64,000 nt of DNA from Streptomyces sp. RB17 (GTDB lineage: Bacteria > Actinomycetota > Actinomycetes > Streptomycetales > Streptomycetaceae): the NCBI RefSeq assembly GCF_009604455.1, contig NZ_WEGL01000016.1:1-64000 (forward strand). The letters are read 5' to 3'. Positions 25,544 through 34,693 of this stretch are shown here, piece after piece. A program made the translations under genes and the position numbers. The notes under the pieces are model-generated. The model was not told the origin of the DNA. It worked only from the letters and a program-made list of their open reading frames with translations, and made no database searches. Within the stretch, counting starts at the first letter, position 1. Every line of letters begins with the position of its first letter.

Positions 25544-27775
25544 TCAGAGGGCCGTGAAGGTCCACAGGAGGTTGGTGCTGCTTCCGTAGGCCCACTGTTT
25601 GGTGACGGAGCCCGAGGCCACGTTGCCTCCGCCGTCGAGGAGCAGGCCGGTGGTGCGGTTGGCGATCGTGTGGCGGCCGTCGCCTCGGTGGGTGATCTTC
25701 CACTGCTGGTTCGTGCCGCCGTTCCATGGTGCCTGCCTGGCCGCTGAACCGTTGGCAGTGTCCCCCCAACCGTCGGCGACCATGCCGTTGGTGCGGTTGA
25801 CCAGCTTGTAGTAGCCGCCGCCGACATCGACCGCCTGCCACTGGAGGTTGGGGCTGCCGTCCCAGGTCCACTGCTTGAGGTTGGACCCGGAGGCGACGTT
25901 GCCGCCGCTGTCCAGGGCAAGGCCGTCGGTGACGTTGGTGAGCCGGAAGTACGTCGACGGGTTGAACCGGACCTTCAGCGAGGTGATCTGGTCGTTGTTG
26001 CCGGAGACCCTGAGGTCGGGGTTGTCGGCGGTGAAGGTCCACGAGGTGCCGGTGAAGTTGTCCCCTGAGTAGCCGATCAGCTGGAAGCCGGGAGCCAGGC
26101 GCAGGGACGAGAGGGTGAGTGGGCCGAGCCCTGCGAGCGTCAGCTGGTCCGCGGTGTAGTCGCCGACAGGGAGCACGGCCGTCGTGCCCGAGTAGTTGAC
26201 GTCCCCGAAGACCACGGCGCCGGAGAGGGGCCGCAAGCTGGGGATCTGTCCCGAGAAGGCGAGCTTCAGGACGTAGGCGTTGGCACTGAACGGTGCCGAC
26301 GACGGCAGGGTCACCTTCAGCCCGGCGGCGTCCTGCGTGGGCGTGGCGAGGCTGATGTAGCTGCCGGCCGTCGAGTCGAGCAGCTTGACCGACGTCAGCG
26401 AGGACAGGTCGATCCGGTCGGAGCTGAGGGTCTTGATCGTCAGTGAACTGCCGGGCCAGCCGAGGGCGGTGGCGTATAGGACCGTGTCGGTCTTGTTCCG
26501 GGTGAAGCGGAGGTCCTGCGCGGTGCCGGCGGTCGGGGTGGTGAAGGAGCCGCCGCCCATCTTCGTCGGGCCTTCGCCGTACGCCGTCCAGGGCCGGGTC
26601 GAGTAGATCGACTCGCCGAAGCGCTTCAGGTAGTCGCCGATGCCGAGCAGGACGTCCTTCTGTCCCTGCGGGATCGTGCCGTCCGCCATCGGCGCGATGT
26701 TCAGCAGCATGTTGCCGTTCTTGCTCACCCGGTCGATGAGTGAGTGCAGCATCTGCTGCGTGCTGTAGTAGCCGATGCCCTGCGTGTAGCACCAGCTGGA
26801 GCTGGAGATGCTGTCGTCGGTGAGCCAGTACGGCGCGGTCAGGTCGGCCGGGCCGCCGCGCTCGTAGTCGAACACCTCGCCCTTGCTGTCGAGGCCGTCC
26901 TTGTAGGTGGCGACGACCTCGCGGCCCCAGGCGTTGGCCTGGTTGTAGTAGTACGACAGGAAGTTCAGGCGCCGCGTCTCGTCGACCGCGCTCAGATCGA
27001 AGTCCTGCCAGAGGATGTCCGGTTGGGCGAGGTCGATGACCTCCTTCAGCTTGTCGTACCAGAGCTGGTTCTCCTGTGCCCTGCCCAACTGCCCGTAGAG
27101 CTTCTGCAGGCTCGGGTCCGACTGGGCTGGGACGTGGTCGTAGTAGCCGTTGAAGTTGTACGCGTGGTGCATGGCGACCAGCAGCTTCAGTCCCTTGGCC
27201 CGGATCGCCGTGGTGAACAGCTGCAGCAGATTGAGCTTCGGGCCCTTGGCGGCCGAGTTCCACTCGTTGACCTTGCTGTTCCACATGGAGAAGCCGTCGT
27301 GGTGCTCGGCGACCGGTCCGGCGAACCTCGCTCCCGCGTCGACGAACAGCTGCGCCCACGCGTCGGGGTCGAAGTTCCCGCCCGCCGACTTCAGCTTCGG
27401 TGCGAACTGCACGGTGTTCCCGGCGAGATCCTTCGCCCCGTTGATGAAGTTGTGGTACGGCCACACCGACGGGTCGCCGTAGGTCGCGATGTGGTGCTGG
27501 TTGGCCGCGCTGCCGGCTATGTACATGTTGCGCGGGTACCACTCGCTGTCGTAGGCGGGAACGCTGAAGACGCCCCAGTGGAAGTAGATGCCGAACTTGG
27601 CGTCCTGGAACCACTCGGGAGCGGGCGGGTGCTGGTCGACCGAGGGCCACGCGGGGGTGTACGTGCTCGGTGCCGCCTGGGCGACGCCGGCCCCGGGGCC
27701 GCCGCCGGCGACGGCTGCCGCCGCGACACCTGTGGCGGCGGCCAGGAACTGACGTCTGTTGAACGAGCTCGACAT
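25544..27775 (-). CDS. Secreted GH29 alpha-L-fucosidase with C-terminal ricin-type lectin
   Basis: A 743-residue exported enzyme. NRRQFLAAATGVAAAAVAGG is a Tat-like signal peptide. The GH29 TIM barrel covers about residues 45-400: FGIYFHWGVFSVPAYDSEWY, FAGPVAEHHDGFSMWNS, the nucleophile Asp in DILWQDFDLS near residue 255, and NMLLNIAPMADGTIP. A beta-sandwich follows. The last about 140 residues form a beta-trefoil with repeats (TDGLALDSGGNVASGS, NQQWKITHRGDGRHTI) that probably binds galactose-type glycans. It would release L-fucose from plant or host glycans outside the cell. It is divergent from the transporter and catabolic operon for the released sugar. The ATG at 27775 was chosen because it directly precedes the signal peptide, with AGGG upstream. 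Confidence 0.93.
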   Translation of the reverse strand: MSSSFNRRQFLAAATGVAAAAVAGGGPGAGVAQAAPSTYTPAWPSVDQHPPAPEWFQDAKFGIYFHWGVFSVPAYDSEWYPRNMYIAGSAANQHHIATYGDPSVWPYHNFINGAKDLAGNTVQFAPKLKSAGGNFDPDAWAQLFVDAGARFAGPVAEHHDGFSMWNSKVNEWNSAAKGPKLNLLQLFTTAIRAKGLKLLVAMHHAYNFNGYYDHVPAQSDPSLQKLYGQLGRAQENQLWYDKLKEVIDLAQPDILWQDFDLSAVDETRRLNFLSYYYNQANAWGREVVATYKDGLDSKGEVFDYERGGPADLTAPYWLTDDSISSSSWCYTQGIGYYSTQQMLHSLIDRVSKNGNMLLNIAPMADGTIPQGQKDVLLGIGDYLKRFGESIYSTRPWTAYGEGPTKMGGGSFTTPTAGTAQDLRFTRNKTDTVLYATALGWPGSSLTIKTLSSDRIDLSSLTSVKLLDSTAGSYISLATPTQDAAGLKVTLPSSAPFSANAYVLKLAFSGQIPSLRPLSGAVVFGDVNYSGTTAVLPVGDYTADQLTLAGLGPLTLSSLRLAPGFQLIGYSGDNFTGTSWTFTADNPDLRVSGNNDQITSLKVRFNPSTYFRLTNVTDGLALDSGGNVASGSNLKQWTWDGSPNLQWQAVDVGGGYYKLVNRTNGMVADGWGDTANGSAARQAPWNGGTNQQWKITHRGDGRHTIANRTTGLLLDGGGNVASGSVTKQWAYGSSTNLLWTFTAL

Positions 27776-28105
27776 GAGGACATCCCTGATGTGGGGGACA
27801 GAGGGAGGACACGACGCCCACGGCACTGAAGCGCGGACGTTACGCACGAAGTTCGAGCATGTGACGCGCCGATGTCAACGGGCGTGCAGGGATGAAAGTG
27901 CCTCGTGGCTTGCAGTTTAATGTGTATATGGGAGCTCATGTCCTTTTTGTTGAACATCAGACATGGCATGTTTGCGCGGTGCACGAAGGGTGCGACACCC
28001 ACACGGGGAGTCCTCGGGCAAGCCGTCGGCGCCTTGCAGATACTCGTCATTGATGGGATTGATTCAACTCGCCCGTCACGGTGATAAGCCCCACGACCCC
28101 CACGC

Positions 28106-28144
28106 TTGCAGTGACTTCGCCCGAGGCCTAGACAGCCCCCTCGG
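28106..28144 (+). promoter_or_regulatory. Candidate promoter and overlapping operator of the fucose operon
   Basis: TTGCAG (28106-28111), 17 bp and TAGACA (28129-28134) make a plausible sigma-70 promoter 110 bp before the first gene. An inverted repeat, CCGAGG and CCTCGG (28121-28144), overlaps the -10 box and could be a repressor site. A separate 9-bp palindrome TGTTGAACA lies at 27948-27956, nearer the divergent fucosidase gene. These are pattern-based predictions. The GntR regulator encoded at the end of the operon is the natural candidate binder. Confidence 0.4.
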
Positions 28145-28243
28145 TCGCGGCCTATATATACATCCCATCTCTTCGATGCGGCGGCACACGGCTGTCGCCC
28201 TGCGAACCATCTCCCGCTCCGGGACCAGCGCGAGGAAGTACCG

Positions 28244-29305
28244 ATGAGACTCAGAACTGCTCTCTGTTCCACCGCCTCCGTCCTCTCCGCACTGGCGCTG
28301 CTCACCGCCTGCAACGGCTCCGGCACCGCGGCGTCGTCCAGCGACACGCCGCTGGTCGGTGTCGACTACCCGCGTTCCGACACCGACTTCTGGAACTCGT
28401 ACATCAAGTACACGCCGGAGTACGCCAAGCAGCTGGGCCTGTCGCTGAAGACGACGAACTCGCAGAACGACGTCGCCAAACTGACCGCCAACGCGCAGAC
28501 TTTCATCAGCCAGGGTGTGAAGGGCATCGCGATGGCGCCCCAGGACACCGCCGCCATCGCGCCGACGCTGGCGCAGCTGGAGGCGAAGAAGATCCCGGTC
28601 GTCACGGTCGACACGCGCCCCGACAGCGGCAAGGTGTTCATGGTGGTGCGGGCCGACAACCGGGCCTACGGCGAGAAGGCCTGCCAGTTCCTCGGCACGA
28701 AGCTGAACGGCAAGGGCAAGGTCGCCATGCTGGAGGGCGGCCTCGACTCGATCAACGGCCGCGACCGCACCGAGGCGTTCAACGACTGCATGAAGAAGAA
28801 CTTCCCCGGCATCAAGGTGTTCGGCGAGGCCACGAACTGGGACGGTGCGGTCGCGGCGCAGAAGCTCCAGACGGACCTGACCGCCAACCCGGACATCAAG
28901 GGCGTCTACATGGAGTCCAGCTTCGCCCTGTCCGGCACGCTGCAGGTCCTCAAGCAGAAGGGGCTGCTGGTCGGCCCGAAGGACCCGAAGCACGTGTTCG
29001 TGGTCTCCAACGACGGCATTCCCGAGGAATTGAAGGACATCGCCGCCGGGCACATCGATGCCACCGTGTCCCAGCCGGCCGACCTCTACGCCAAGTACGC
29101 CCTGTACTACCTGAAGGCCGCGATAGACGGGAAGACGTTCAAGCCCGGCAAGACCGACCACGACAGCACCATCATCCAGGTCCGTCCCGGTCTGCTCGAG
29201 GACCAGCTCTCCGCTCCGCTGGTCACCGTCGACGGCGGCACCTACGGCGGCGCATCCAGCGTCAAGAGCAGCGACACCTCCCTGTGGGGCAACAACCTCG
29301 GCTGA
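28244..29305 (+). CDS. Sugar-binding lipoprotein, ribose/rhamnose type (CUT2)
   Basis: A 353-residue periplasmic-binding-protein-like domain of the RbsB group. The signal peptide ends in the lipobox LTAC (Cys about residue 23), giving a lipid anchor. Family segments are PLVGVDYPRSDTDFWNSY, FISQGVKGIAMAPQDTAAI, KKIPVVTVDTRPDSG, LEGGLDSINGRDRTEAF and VVSNDGIPEELKDI. The ATG at 28244 follows a GAGGAAG site. It heads the operon with the ATPase and permease genes. Because the next genes degrade a 6-deoxyaldonate, the ligand is probably L-fucose or a similar pentose-shaped 6-deoxysugar. Confidence 0.92.
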   Translation: MRLRTALCSTASVLSALALLTACNGSGTAASSSDTPLVGVDYPRSDTDFWNSYIKYTPEYAKQLGLSLKTTNSQNDVAKLTANAQTFISQGVKGIAMAPQDTAAIAPTLAQLEAKKIPVVTVDTRPDSGKVFMVVRADNRAYGEKACQFLGTKLNGKGKVAMLEGGLDSINGRDRTEAFNDCMKKNFPGIKVFGEATNWDGAVAAQKLQTDLTANPDIKGVYMESSFALSGTLQVLKQKGLLVGPKDPKHVFVVSNDGIPEELKDIAAGHIDATVSQPADLYAKYALYYLKAAIDGKTFKPGKTDHDSTIIQVRPGLLEDQLSAPLVTVDGGTYGGASSVKSSDTSLWGNNLG

Positions 29306-29351
29306 CCTGCCCTGTCAGGCCCCAACGGATAATGACTACAAGGTGGTTGTG

Positions 29352-30917
29352 ATGAGCGACGGGGAGCGAGCAGTCAGCCCCGCGCCCGCCCCGGCGGACG
29401 ACGGACGGCCCCCGGTGGGCCCGCCCGTCGTCGAGGCGACGGGCATAGTCAAACGATTCGGTCCCACGGTGGCCCTCAACGGCGCCCGGATCACGATCAG
29501 GCCCGGCGAGACCCACGCCCTCGTCGGCCGCAACGGGGCCGGCAAGTCGACGCTCGTGTCGGTCCTCACCGGCCTGCAGGCACCCGACGAGGGAACGGTC
29601 ACCTTCGGCGGCGGCCCCGCACCACGACTCGCGGACCGCGACGCCTGGCGACAGCGCGTGGCCTGCGTCTACCAGAAGTCGACGATCATCCCCACCCTGA
29701 CCGTCGCCGAGAACCTCTTCCTGAACCGGCACGACCACGGCCGCAGCCGGCTCATCAGCTGGCAGGGTGTTCGCCGGCGGGCGCAGGAGCTGCTGTCGAC
29801 GTGGTCGGTGGACGTCGACCCGCGGACCTCGGCCGGCGATCTGAGCGTGGAGCAGCGGCAGTTCGTGGAGATCGCCCGGGCGCTGTCCTTCGGAGCCCGG
29901 TTCGTCATCCTCGACGAGCCGACCGCCCAGCTCGACGGTGCGGCCATCAACCGGCTCTTCGACCGGATCCGCGACCTGCAGCGCCAGGGCGTGACCTTCC
30001 TGTTCATCAGCCACCATCTCCAGGAGGTCTACGACATCTGCGACATGGTGACGGTGTTCCGCGACGCCCGGCACATCGTCACCGCGCCGGTCGCAGAGCT
30101 CCCTCGCACCGAGCTGGTCGCCGCGATGACCGGCGAGGCGGCGGTCGACCGGCTGCAGGCGCGGTCGAGCGCCCTCGACCGCACCGCCACGCCCGCGCTG
30201 TCCGTGCAGGCGCTGGGCAGTGACGGCGCTTACGGTGATGTCACCTTCCAGGTGGGCGCCGGTGAGATCGTCGGACTCGCGGGTGCCGCCGGCAGCGGCC
30301 GCACCGAGGTCGCCGAGACCGTCGTAGGGCTGCGGGCGGCCCAGGCGGGCGAGGTGGAGATCGCCGGGCGCCGGCCCCGGCCGGGCAGCGTGCCCGCCGC
30401 GCTCGCCGCGGGCGCCGGGTTCGTCCCGCAGGACCGGCACCACCAGGGATTCGTGCCCGACATGTCGATCGCGGACAACGCCACGCTGTCCGTTCCTCAC
30501 CGACTCGGCAAGAACGGCTTCCTCAGCCGTGACCGACGGGACCGGCTCGCCGACAACATGATCGAGAAGCTGGCGATCAAGACGCCTGGACCCGAGCTGC
30601 CCGTCTCCGCGCTCTCGGGCGGCAATCAGCAGAAGGTCGTCATGGCCCGCGCCCTGGCGGACGACCCGCGGCTGCTGGTGCTGATCAACCCGACCGCGGG
30701 CGTGGACGTGCGCTCCAAGGAGTTCCTCCTCGGCAAGGTCGAGGAGACCGCCGAGTCCGGCACCGGAGTGCTCATCGCCTCCGACGAACTCGACGATCTG
30801 CGCATGTGCGACCGGGTCCTGGTGATGTTCCAGGGCCGTGTGACCTCAGAGATCGCCCGCGGCTGGCACGACCACGAACTCGTGGCCGCGATGGAAGGAG
30901 TGGACCTCAATGCCTGA
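29352..30917 (+). CDS. Sugar ABC transporter ATPase, duplicated RbsA type
   Basis: A 521-residue protein with two fused nucleotide-binding domains. The first has Walker A GRNGAGKST, signature LSVEQRQ and Walker B FVILDEPTA. The second has a degenerate Walker A (GAAGSGRTE), signature LSGGNQQK and LVLINPTAGVD. A normal second domain having a weak P-loop is typical of RbsA, XylG and RhaT proteins. ATG at 29352 is preferred over GTG at 29343 because AAGGTGG lies 5 bp upstream of the ATG. It powers import through the permease encoded 8 bp into its own end. Confidence 0.93.
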   Translation: MSDGERAVSPAPAPADDGRPPVGPPVVEATGIVKRFGPTVALNGARITIRPGETHALVGRNGAGKSTLVSVLTGLQAPDEGTVTFGGGPAPRLADRDAWRQRVACVYQKSTIIPTLTVAENLFLNRHDHGRSRLISWQGVRRRAQELLSTWSVDVDPRTSAGDLSVEQRQFVEIARALSFGARFVILDEPTAQLDGAAINRLFDRIRDLQRQGVTFLFISHHLQEVYDICDMVTVFRDARHIVTAPVAELPRTELVAAMTGEAAVDRLQARSSALDRTATPALSVQALGSDGAYGDVTFQVGAGEIVGLAGAAGSGRTEVAETVVGLRAAQAGEVEIAGRRPRPGSVPAALAAGAGFVPQDRHHQGFVPDMSIADNATLSVPHRLGKNGFLSRDRRDRLADNMIEKLAIKTPGPELPVSALSGGNQQKVVMARALADDPRLLVLINPTAGVDVRSKEFLLGKVEETAESGTGVLIASDELDDLRMCDRVLVMFQGRVTSEIARGWHDHELVAAMEGVDLNA

Positions 30918-31950
30918 GACCGTCCTCGCGGACGCGGCCGCCAAGGCCATGGAACCCAAACCCGGGCGCACCGCGCTGCTCGGCGGCCGGATACCCCTGG
31001 CCCGCCTGCGCGACCTCGCCCTCGTCCCGGCGATCGTCGTCATCGCGATCGTCGGCCAGATCGTCAACCCGGTCTTCCTGCAGGCCGACAACCTCATCAA
31101 CGTCCTGCAGACCATGTCCGAGATGGCGCTGCTGGTCCTCGCCCAGACGATGATCCTGATCGTCAAGAAGATGGACCTGTCCCTGGAGTCCACCATGGGC
31201 CTCGCGCCCGGCGTCGCGGCCTGGCTGGTCGTCCCGGCGGGCGCCGGACACGGACTCGGCCTGCTCCCCGGCGCCTGGTCGATCCCCCTCACCCTCGCCG
31301 TGGGCCTGCTCGTCGGCGTGATCAACGCCCTGCTGATCATCCGTTTCGGCCTCAACGGCTTCATCGTCACCCTCGGCATGCTCATCGTGCTGCGCGGCAT
31401 TCTCACCGGCATCTCCGGTGGCCAGACCTTCTTCCAGCTGCCGCAGTCGATGCTCTACATCGGCACCGCCGAATGGTTCGGTATGCCCGCCTCCATCTGG
31501 ATCTGCCTTGCCCTGTTCGCGATCGCGATCGTGGTCCTCGGCTGGACCAGCTTCGGCCGCTCCCTGTACGCCATCGGCGGCAACGTCGACGCGGCGAAGG
31601 CGGCCGGCATCCGTACCGACCGGGTGCTGTGGATCGTGATCGTCACGGGCAGCGTGCTCGCCGCCCTCGCCGGACTGATGCTGTCCGGACGCCTGGCCTC
31701 GGTCGCCTCCGCGCAGGGCAACGGCTACATCTTCACCGTCTTCGCCGCCGCCGTCATCGGCGGGATCAGCCTCAACGGCGGCAAGGGCACCATGTTCGGT
31801 GCGTTCTGCGGCATCCTGCTGCTCTTCATGATCCAGAATGTGCTCACGCTGGCGGGTGTCCCCGCTCAGTGGATCGGCGCTCTCAACGGCCTGATCATCC
31901 TGGTCGCCCTCGCCATCTCCCGTATCACCGGCGGCAAGGTCCAGGAGTGA
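30910..31950 (+). CDS. Sugar ABC transporter permease, RbsC type
   Basis: A 346-residue membrane protein of the CUT2 permease family with eight to ten hydrophobic segments (LALVPAIVVIAIVGQIVNP, ISLNGGKGTMFGAFCGILLL). The conserved cytoplasmic AGIRTDRV loop, which contacts the ATPase, is present near YAIGGNVDAAKAAGIRTD. The start overlaps the ATPase stop by 8 bp. Only one permease is encoded, so it would act as a homodimer, unlike rhamnose systems that use two. A GC-rich hairpin (31956-31973) follows its stop and could lower expression of the downstream genes. Confidence 0.93.
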   Translation: MPETVLADAAAKAMEPKPGRTALLGGRIPLARLRDLALVPAIVVIAIVGQIVNPVFLQADNLINVLQTMSEMALLVLAQTMILIVKKMDLSLESTMGLAPGVAAWLVVPAGAGHGLGLLPGAWSIPLTLAVGLLVGVINALLIIRFGLNGFIVTLGMLIVLRGILTGISGGQTFFQLPQSMLYIGTAEWFGMPASIWICLALFAIAIVVLGWTSFGRSLYAIGGNVDAAKAAGIRTDRVLWIVIVTGSVLAALAGLMLSGRLASVASAQGNGYIFTVFAAAVIGGISLNGGKGTMFGAFCGILLLFMIQNVLTLAGVPAQWIGALNGLIILVALAISRITGGKVQE

Positions 31951-32044
31951 TCCGGGCGGCCGTCGCCGGCCGCTCGTCCTCCGCCGCGTTCACGCCTCGT
32001 CGCAAGGGACCGATTCCCCCTTGCCCCTCACAGGAGTTGCCGCC

Positions 32045-33370
32045 ATGTCCTCCACCGTGCCCTCATCCGCCCGCATCACCGCCCTGGACGTCCTGGATGT
32101 GCGGTTCCCCACCTCCGAACACCTCGACGGCTCGGACGCCATGAACCCCGAGCCCGACTACTCCGCCGCCTACGTGGTCCTGCGCACCGACGTCGGCGAC
32201 GGACTGGAGGGCCACGCCCTGGCCTTCACCACCGGACGCGGCAACGACGTGCAGGCCGCCGCGATCGCGGCGCTCGCCCCGCACGTGGTCGGCCTCTCGG
32301 TGGAGGAGGTCTGCGCCGACCTCGGCGCGTTCTCCCGCTCCCTCGTGCACGATCCCCAACTGCGCTGGCTGGGACCGGAGAAGGGCGCCATCCACATGGC
32401 CACCGGCGCGGTGGTCAACGCCGCCTGGGACCTCGCCGCCAAGCGCGCGGGCAAGCCGGTGTGGCGCTTCCTCGGGGAGATGTCGCCCGAGGAGCTGGTC
32501 GCGCAGGTCGACTTCCGCTGGCTGAGCGACGCGCTCACTCCCGAGGAGGCCCTGGAGATCCTGCGCCGTGCCGAGCCGGGCCGCGATCGCCGCATCGGCC
32601 GTCTCACCGACCAGGGCTACCCCGCCTACACCACCACCCCCGGCTGGCTCGGCTACTCCGACGAGAAGCTGGCCCGCCTCGCCCGCGAGGCCGTCGCCGA
32701 CGGCTTCACCCAGATCAAGCTGAAGGTCGGCGCTTCCCTCGAGGACGACGTACGGCGCTTGCGCGTCGCCCGCGAGACGGTCGGCCCGGACATCCGCATC
32801 GCCGTCGACGCCAACCAGCGCTGGGACGTCCAGCCCGCCATCGACTGGATGCGCGCCCTGGCGCCGTACGAGCCGTACTGGATCGAGGAGCCGACCTCCC
32901 CCGACGACGTCCTCGGCCACGCGGCCGTCCGCCGGGCGCTCAGCCCCATCAAGGTCGCCACCGGTGAGCACATCGCCAACCGGGTCGTCTTCAAACAGCT
33001 GCTGCAGGCGGGCGCGGTGGACATCGTGCAGATCGACTCGGCCCGGGTCGGCGGCGTGAACGAGAACATCGCGATCCTGCTGCTCGCCGCGAAGTTCGGG
33101 GTGCCGGTCTGCCCGCACGCCGGCGGTGTGGGCCTGTGCGAGATGGTGCAGCACCTGTCGATGTTCGACTACGTCGCCGTCTCCGGCACCCTGGAGGACC
33201 GGGTCATCGAGTACGTCGACCACCTGCACGAGCACTTCGTCGACCCCGTCCGCATCGTCGACGGCCACTATCTCGCGCCGACCCTGCCCGGACTGAGCGC
33301 GCAGATGCACCCGGACTCGCTCAAGGAGTACGCATACCCCGACGGCCCCGTCTGGAGCGCTCGTGCCTGA
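32045..33370 (+). CDS. L-fuconate dehydratase (enolase superfamily)
   Basis: A 441-residue member of the mandelate-racemase branch of the enolase superfamily; its length and motifs match L-fuconate dehydratase. It has the Lys-x-Lys base motif in QIKLKVG (about residue 224), the metal Asp in AVDANQRW, the Glu residues in WIEEPTS and ATGEH, and the catalytic His in CPHAGGVGLCE. Characteristic extras are FRWLSDALTPEEAL and GYPAYTTTPGWLGY. The reaction is loss of water from L-fuconate to give 2-keto-3-deoxy-L-fuconate in the cytoplasm. The ATG at 32045 has CAGGAG upstream. It overlaps the lactonase gene by 8 bp. Confidence 0.9.
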   Translation: MSSTVPSSARITALDVLDVRFPTSEHLDGSDAMNPEPDYSAAYVVLRTDVGDGLEGHALAFTTGRGNDVQAAAIAALAPHVVGLSVEEVCADLGAFSRSLVHDPQLRWLGPEKGAIHMATGAVVNAAWDLAAKRAGKPVWRFLGEMSPEELVAQVDFRWLSDALTPEEALEILRRAEPGRDRRIGRLTDQGYPAYTTTPGWLGYSDEKLARLAREAVADGFTQIKLKVGASLEDDVRRLRVARETVGPDIRIAVDANQRWDVQPAIDWMRALAPYEPYWIEEPTSPDDVLGHAAVRRALSPIKVATGEHIANRVVFKQLLQAGAVDIVQIDSARVGGVNENIAILLLAAKFGVPVCPHAGGVGLCEMVQHLSMFDYVAVSGTLEDRVIEYVDHLHEHFVDPVRIVDGHYLAPTLPGLSAQMHPDSLKEYAYPDGPVWSARA

Positions 33371-34265
33371 CACCCAGGTACTCGTCGACGCCCACCACCA
33401 CGTGTGGGCCCTGGACCTCCGGCCGCAGCCCTGGCTGGACGAACCCGGGCACGAACCCATCCGCCGTACCTTCGGCACCGACGACCTGCGCACAGCCGCG
33501 ACCGCGACCGTGGCAGGACGGCGGCTGGAGTGCACGGTGCTCGTCCAGTGCTTGCCGTCCGTCGACGAGACCCGTGAGTTCCTCGCCCTCGCCGACGGCG
33601 ACCCGCTCATCGGCGCGGTCGTCGGCTGGGCGGACCTCACGTCCCCCTCGATCGGCGACGCACTGGACGCACTGCGCGCCGGCCCCGGCGGTACGCGTCT
33701 GCGGGCCGTACGTCACCTCGTCCAGGGGGAGTCCGATCCCGACTGGTTGCAACAGCCCTCAGTGGAGCGGGGATTGCGGGAGGTGGGCGAACGCGGCCTG
33801 GGGTACGACCTGCTCATCCGCAGCCATCAGTTCCCCCAGGCGATCCGCCTGGCAGAACGCCTGCCCGAACTTGCCCTGGTCCTCGACCACGCCGGCAAAC
33901 CACCCATCGCCCGGCAGGACCTGGACGACTGGGAGCGGGGCGTGCGCCGGCTCGCCACGCATCCGCAGGTGCGCTGCAAGGTCTCCGGCCTGGTCACCGA
34001 GGCCGACCACGAGAAGTGGACCATCGACGACATCCGGCCGGTGTGGGAGGTCCTGCTGGCGGCCTTCGGCCCCGACCGGCTGATGTTCGGCTCCGATTGG
34101 CCGGTCTGCGTCCTCGCCGGCGGCTGGAACCGGTGGGCCGCCACCGTCGGGGAACTCCTGGCGGGCTGTTCCGCCGCCGAGACCGAGGCGGTCCTCGCCG
34201 GCACGGCCACCACGTTCTACCGCCTCGATGCCGCTGAAAGGAAGGGACGGACTCCATGCTCCTGA
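33363..34265 (+). CDS. L-fuconolactone-type hydrolase (amidohydrolase superfamily)
   Basis: A 300-residue TIM-barrel lactonase. VDAHHHVWALD is the N-terminal metal site, LVLDHAGKPPI and CKVSGLVTEADH follow, and the catalytic Asp is in MFGSDWPVCVLAGGW. Such enzymes open L-fucono-1,4-lactone (or rhamnonolactone) to the aldonate, the substrate of the dehydratase encoded just upstream. GTG at 33363 overlaps the dehydratase stop by 8 bp. Its paralogue at 4534-5460 has nearly the same motifs throughout. Confidence 0.88.
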   Translation: MPDTQVLVDAHHHVWALDLRPQPWLDEPGHEPIRRTFGTDDLRTAATATVAGRRLECTVLVQCLPSVDETREFLALADGDPLIGAVVGWADLTSPSIGDALDALRAGPGGTRLRAVRHLVQGESDPDWLQQPSVERGLREVGERGLGYDLLIRSHQFPQAIRLAERLPELALVLDHAGKPPIARQDLDDWERGVRRLATHPQVRCKVSGLVTEADHEKWTIDDIRPVWEVLLAAFGPDRLMFGSDWPVCVLAGGWNRWAATVGELLAGCSAAETEAVLAGTATTFYRLDAAERKGRTPCS

Positions 34266-34693
34266 CCGAACTCCTGCACCCGGGCATTCTCGAAGCCCTG
34301 GCGGGCGCCGGGCATGGAGCCCGGGTCCTGCTCGCCGACGGCCACTATCCGGCGAGTACGGCCACCGGCCCGCGGGCCAGGACCGTCCATCTCAACCTGG
34401 CGCCGGGTCTGCTGGACGTCACGACCGTGCTCGACGTCCTGCTGCGGGCTCTGCCCGTCGAGTCGGCGCATGTGATGGTGCCGCCCGAGGGCGAGCCGGA
34501 GCCGCCGGCCATCGCGGAGTACCGCTCGATGCTGGCGCCCGTCCCGGTCGCGACGCTCGGCCGCTTCGAGTTCTACGACGCCGCCCGCTCACCCGACCTG
34601 GCCCTCGCCGTCGTCACCGCCGACATCCGCACCTACGCCAACCTGCTGCTGACTATCGGCGTCCGCGCTGAAGGGACCCTGAGAACACGATGA
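34256..34693 (+). CDS. FucU/RbsD-type sugar mutarotase
   Basis: A 145-residue protein of the RbsD/FucU family, which interconverts anomers of fucose or ribose. The family pattern is visible at the N-terminus (LLHPGILEALAGAGHG, then VLLADGHYP with the key His/Asp). It is also visible at the C-terminus (TADIRTYANLLLTIGVR, where the Tyr and the final segment shape the active site). It starts 10 bp inside the lactonase gene and its end overlaps the dehydrogenase ATG. Its presence fits fucose as the substrate, since the dehydrogenase acts on one anomer. Confidence 0.9.
   Translation: MLLTELLHPGILEALAGAGHGARVLLADGHYPASTATGPRARTVHLNLAPGLLDVTTVLDVLLRALPVESAHVMVPPEGEPEPPAIAEYRSMLAPVPVATLGRFEFYDAARSPDLALAVVTADIRTYANLLLTIGVRAEGTLRTR

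Noticed and set aside
31956..31973. GC-rich hairpin between permease and fuconate dehydratase as an operon terminator
   Set aside because: The stem is only 6 bp, and the next gene belongs to the same pathway on the same strand, so at most partial attenuation is plausible.
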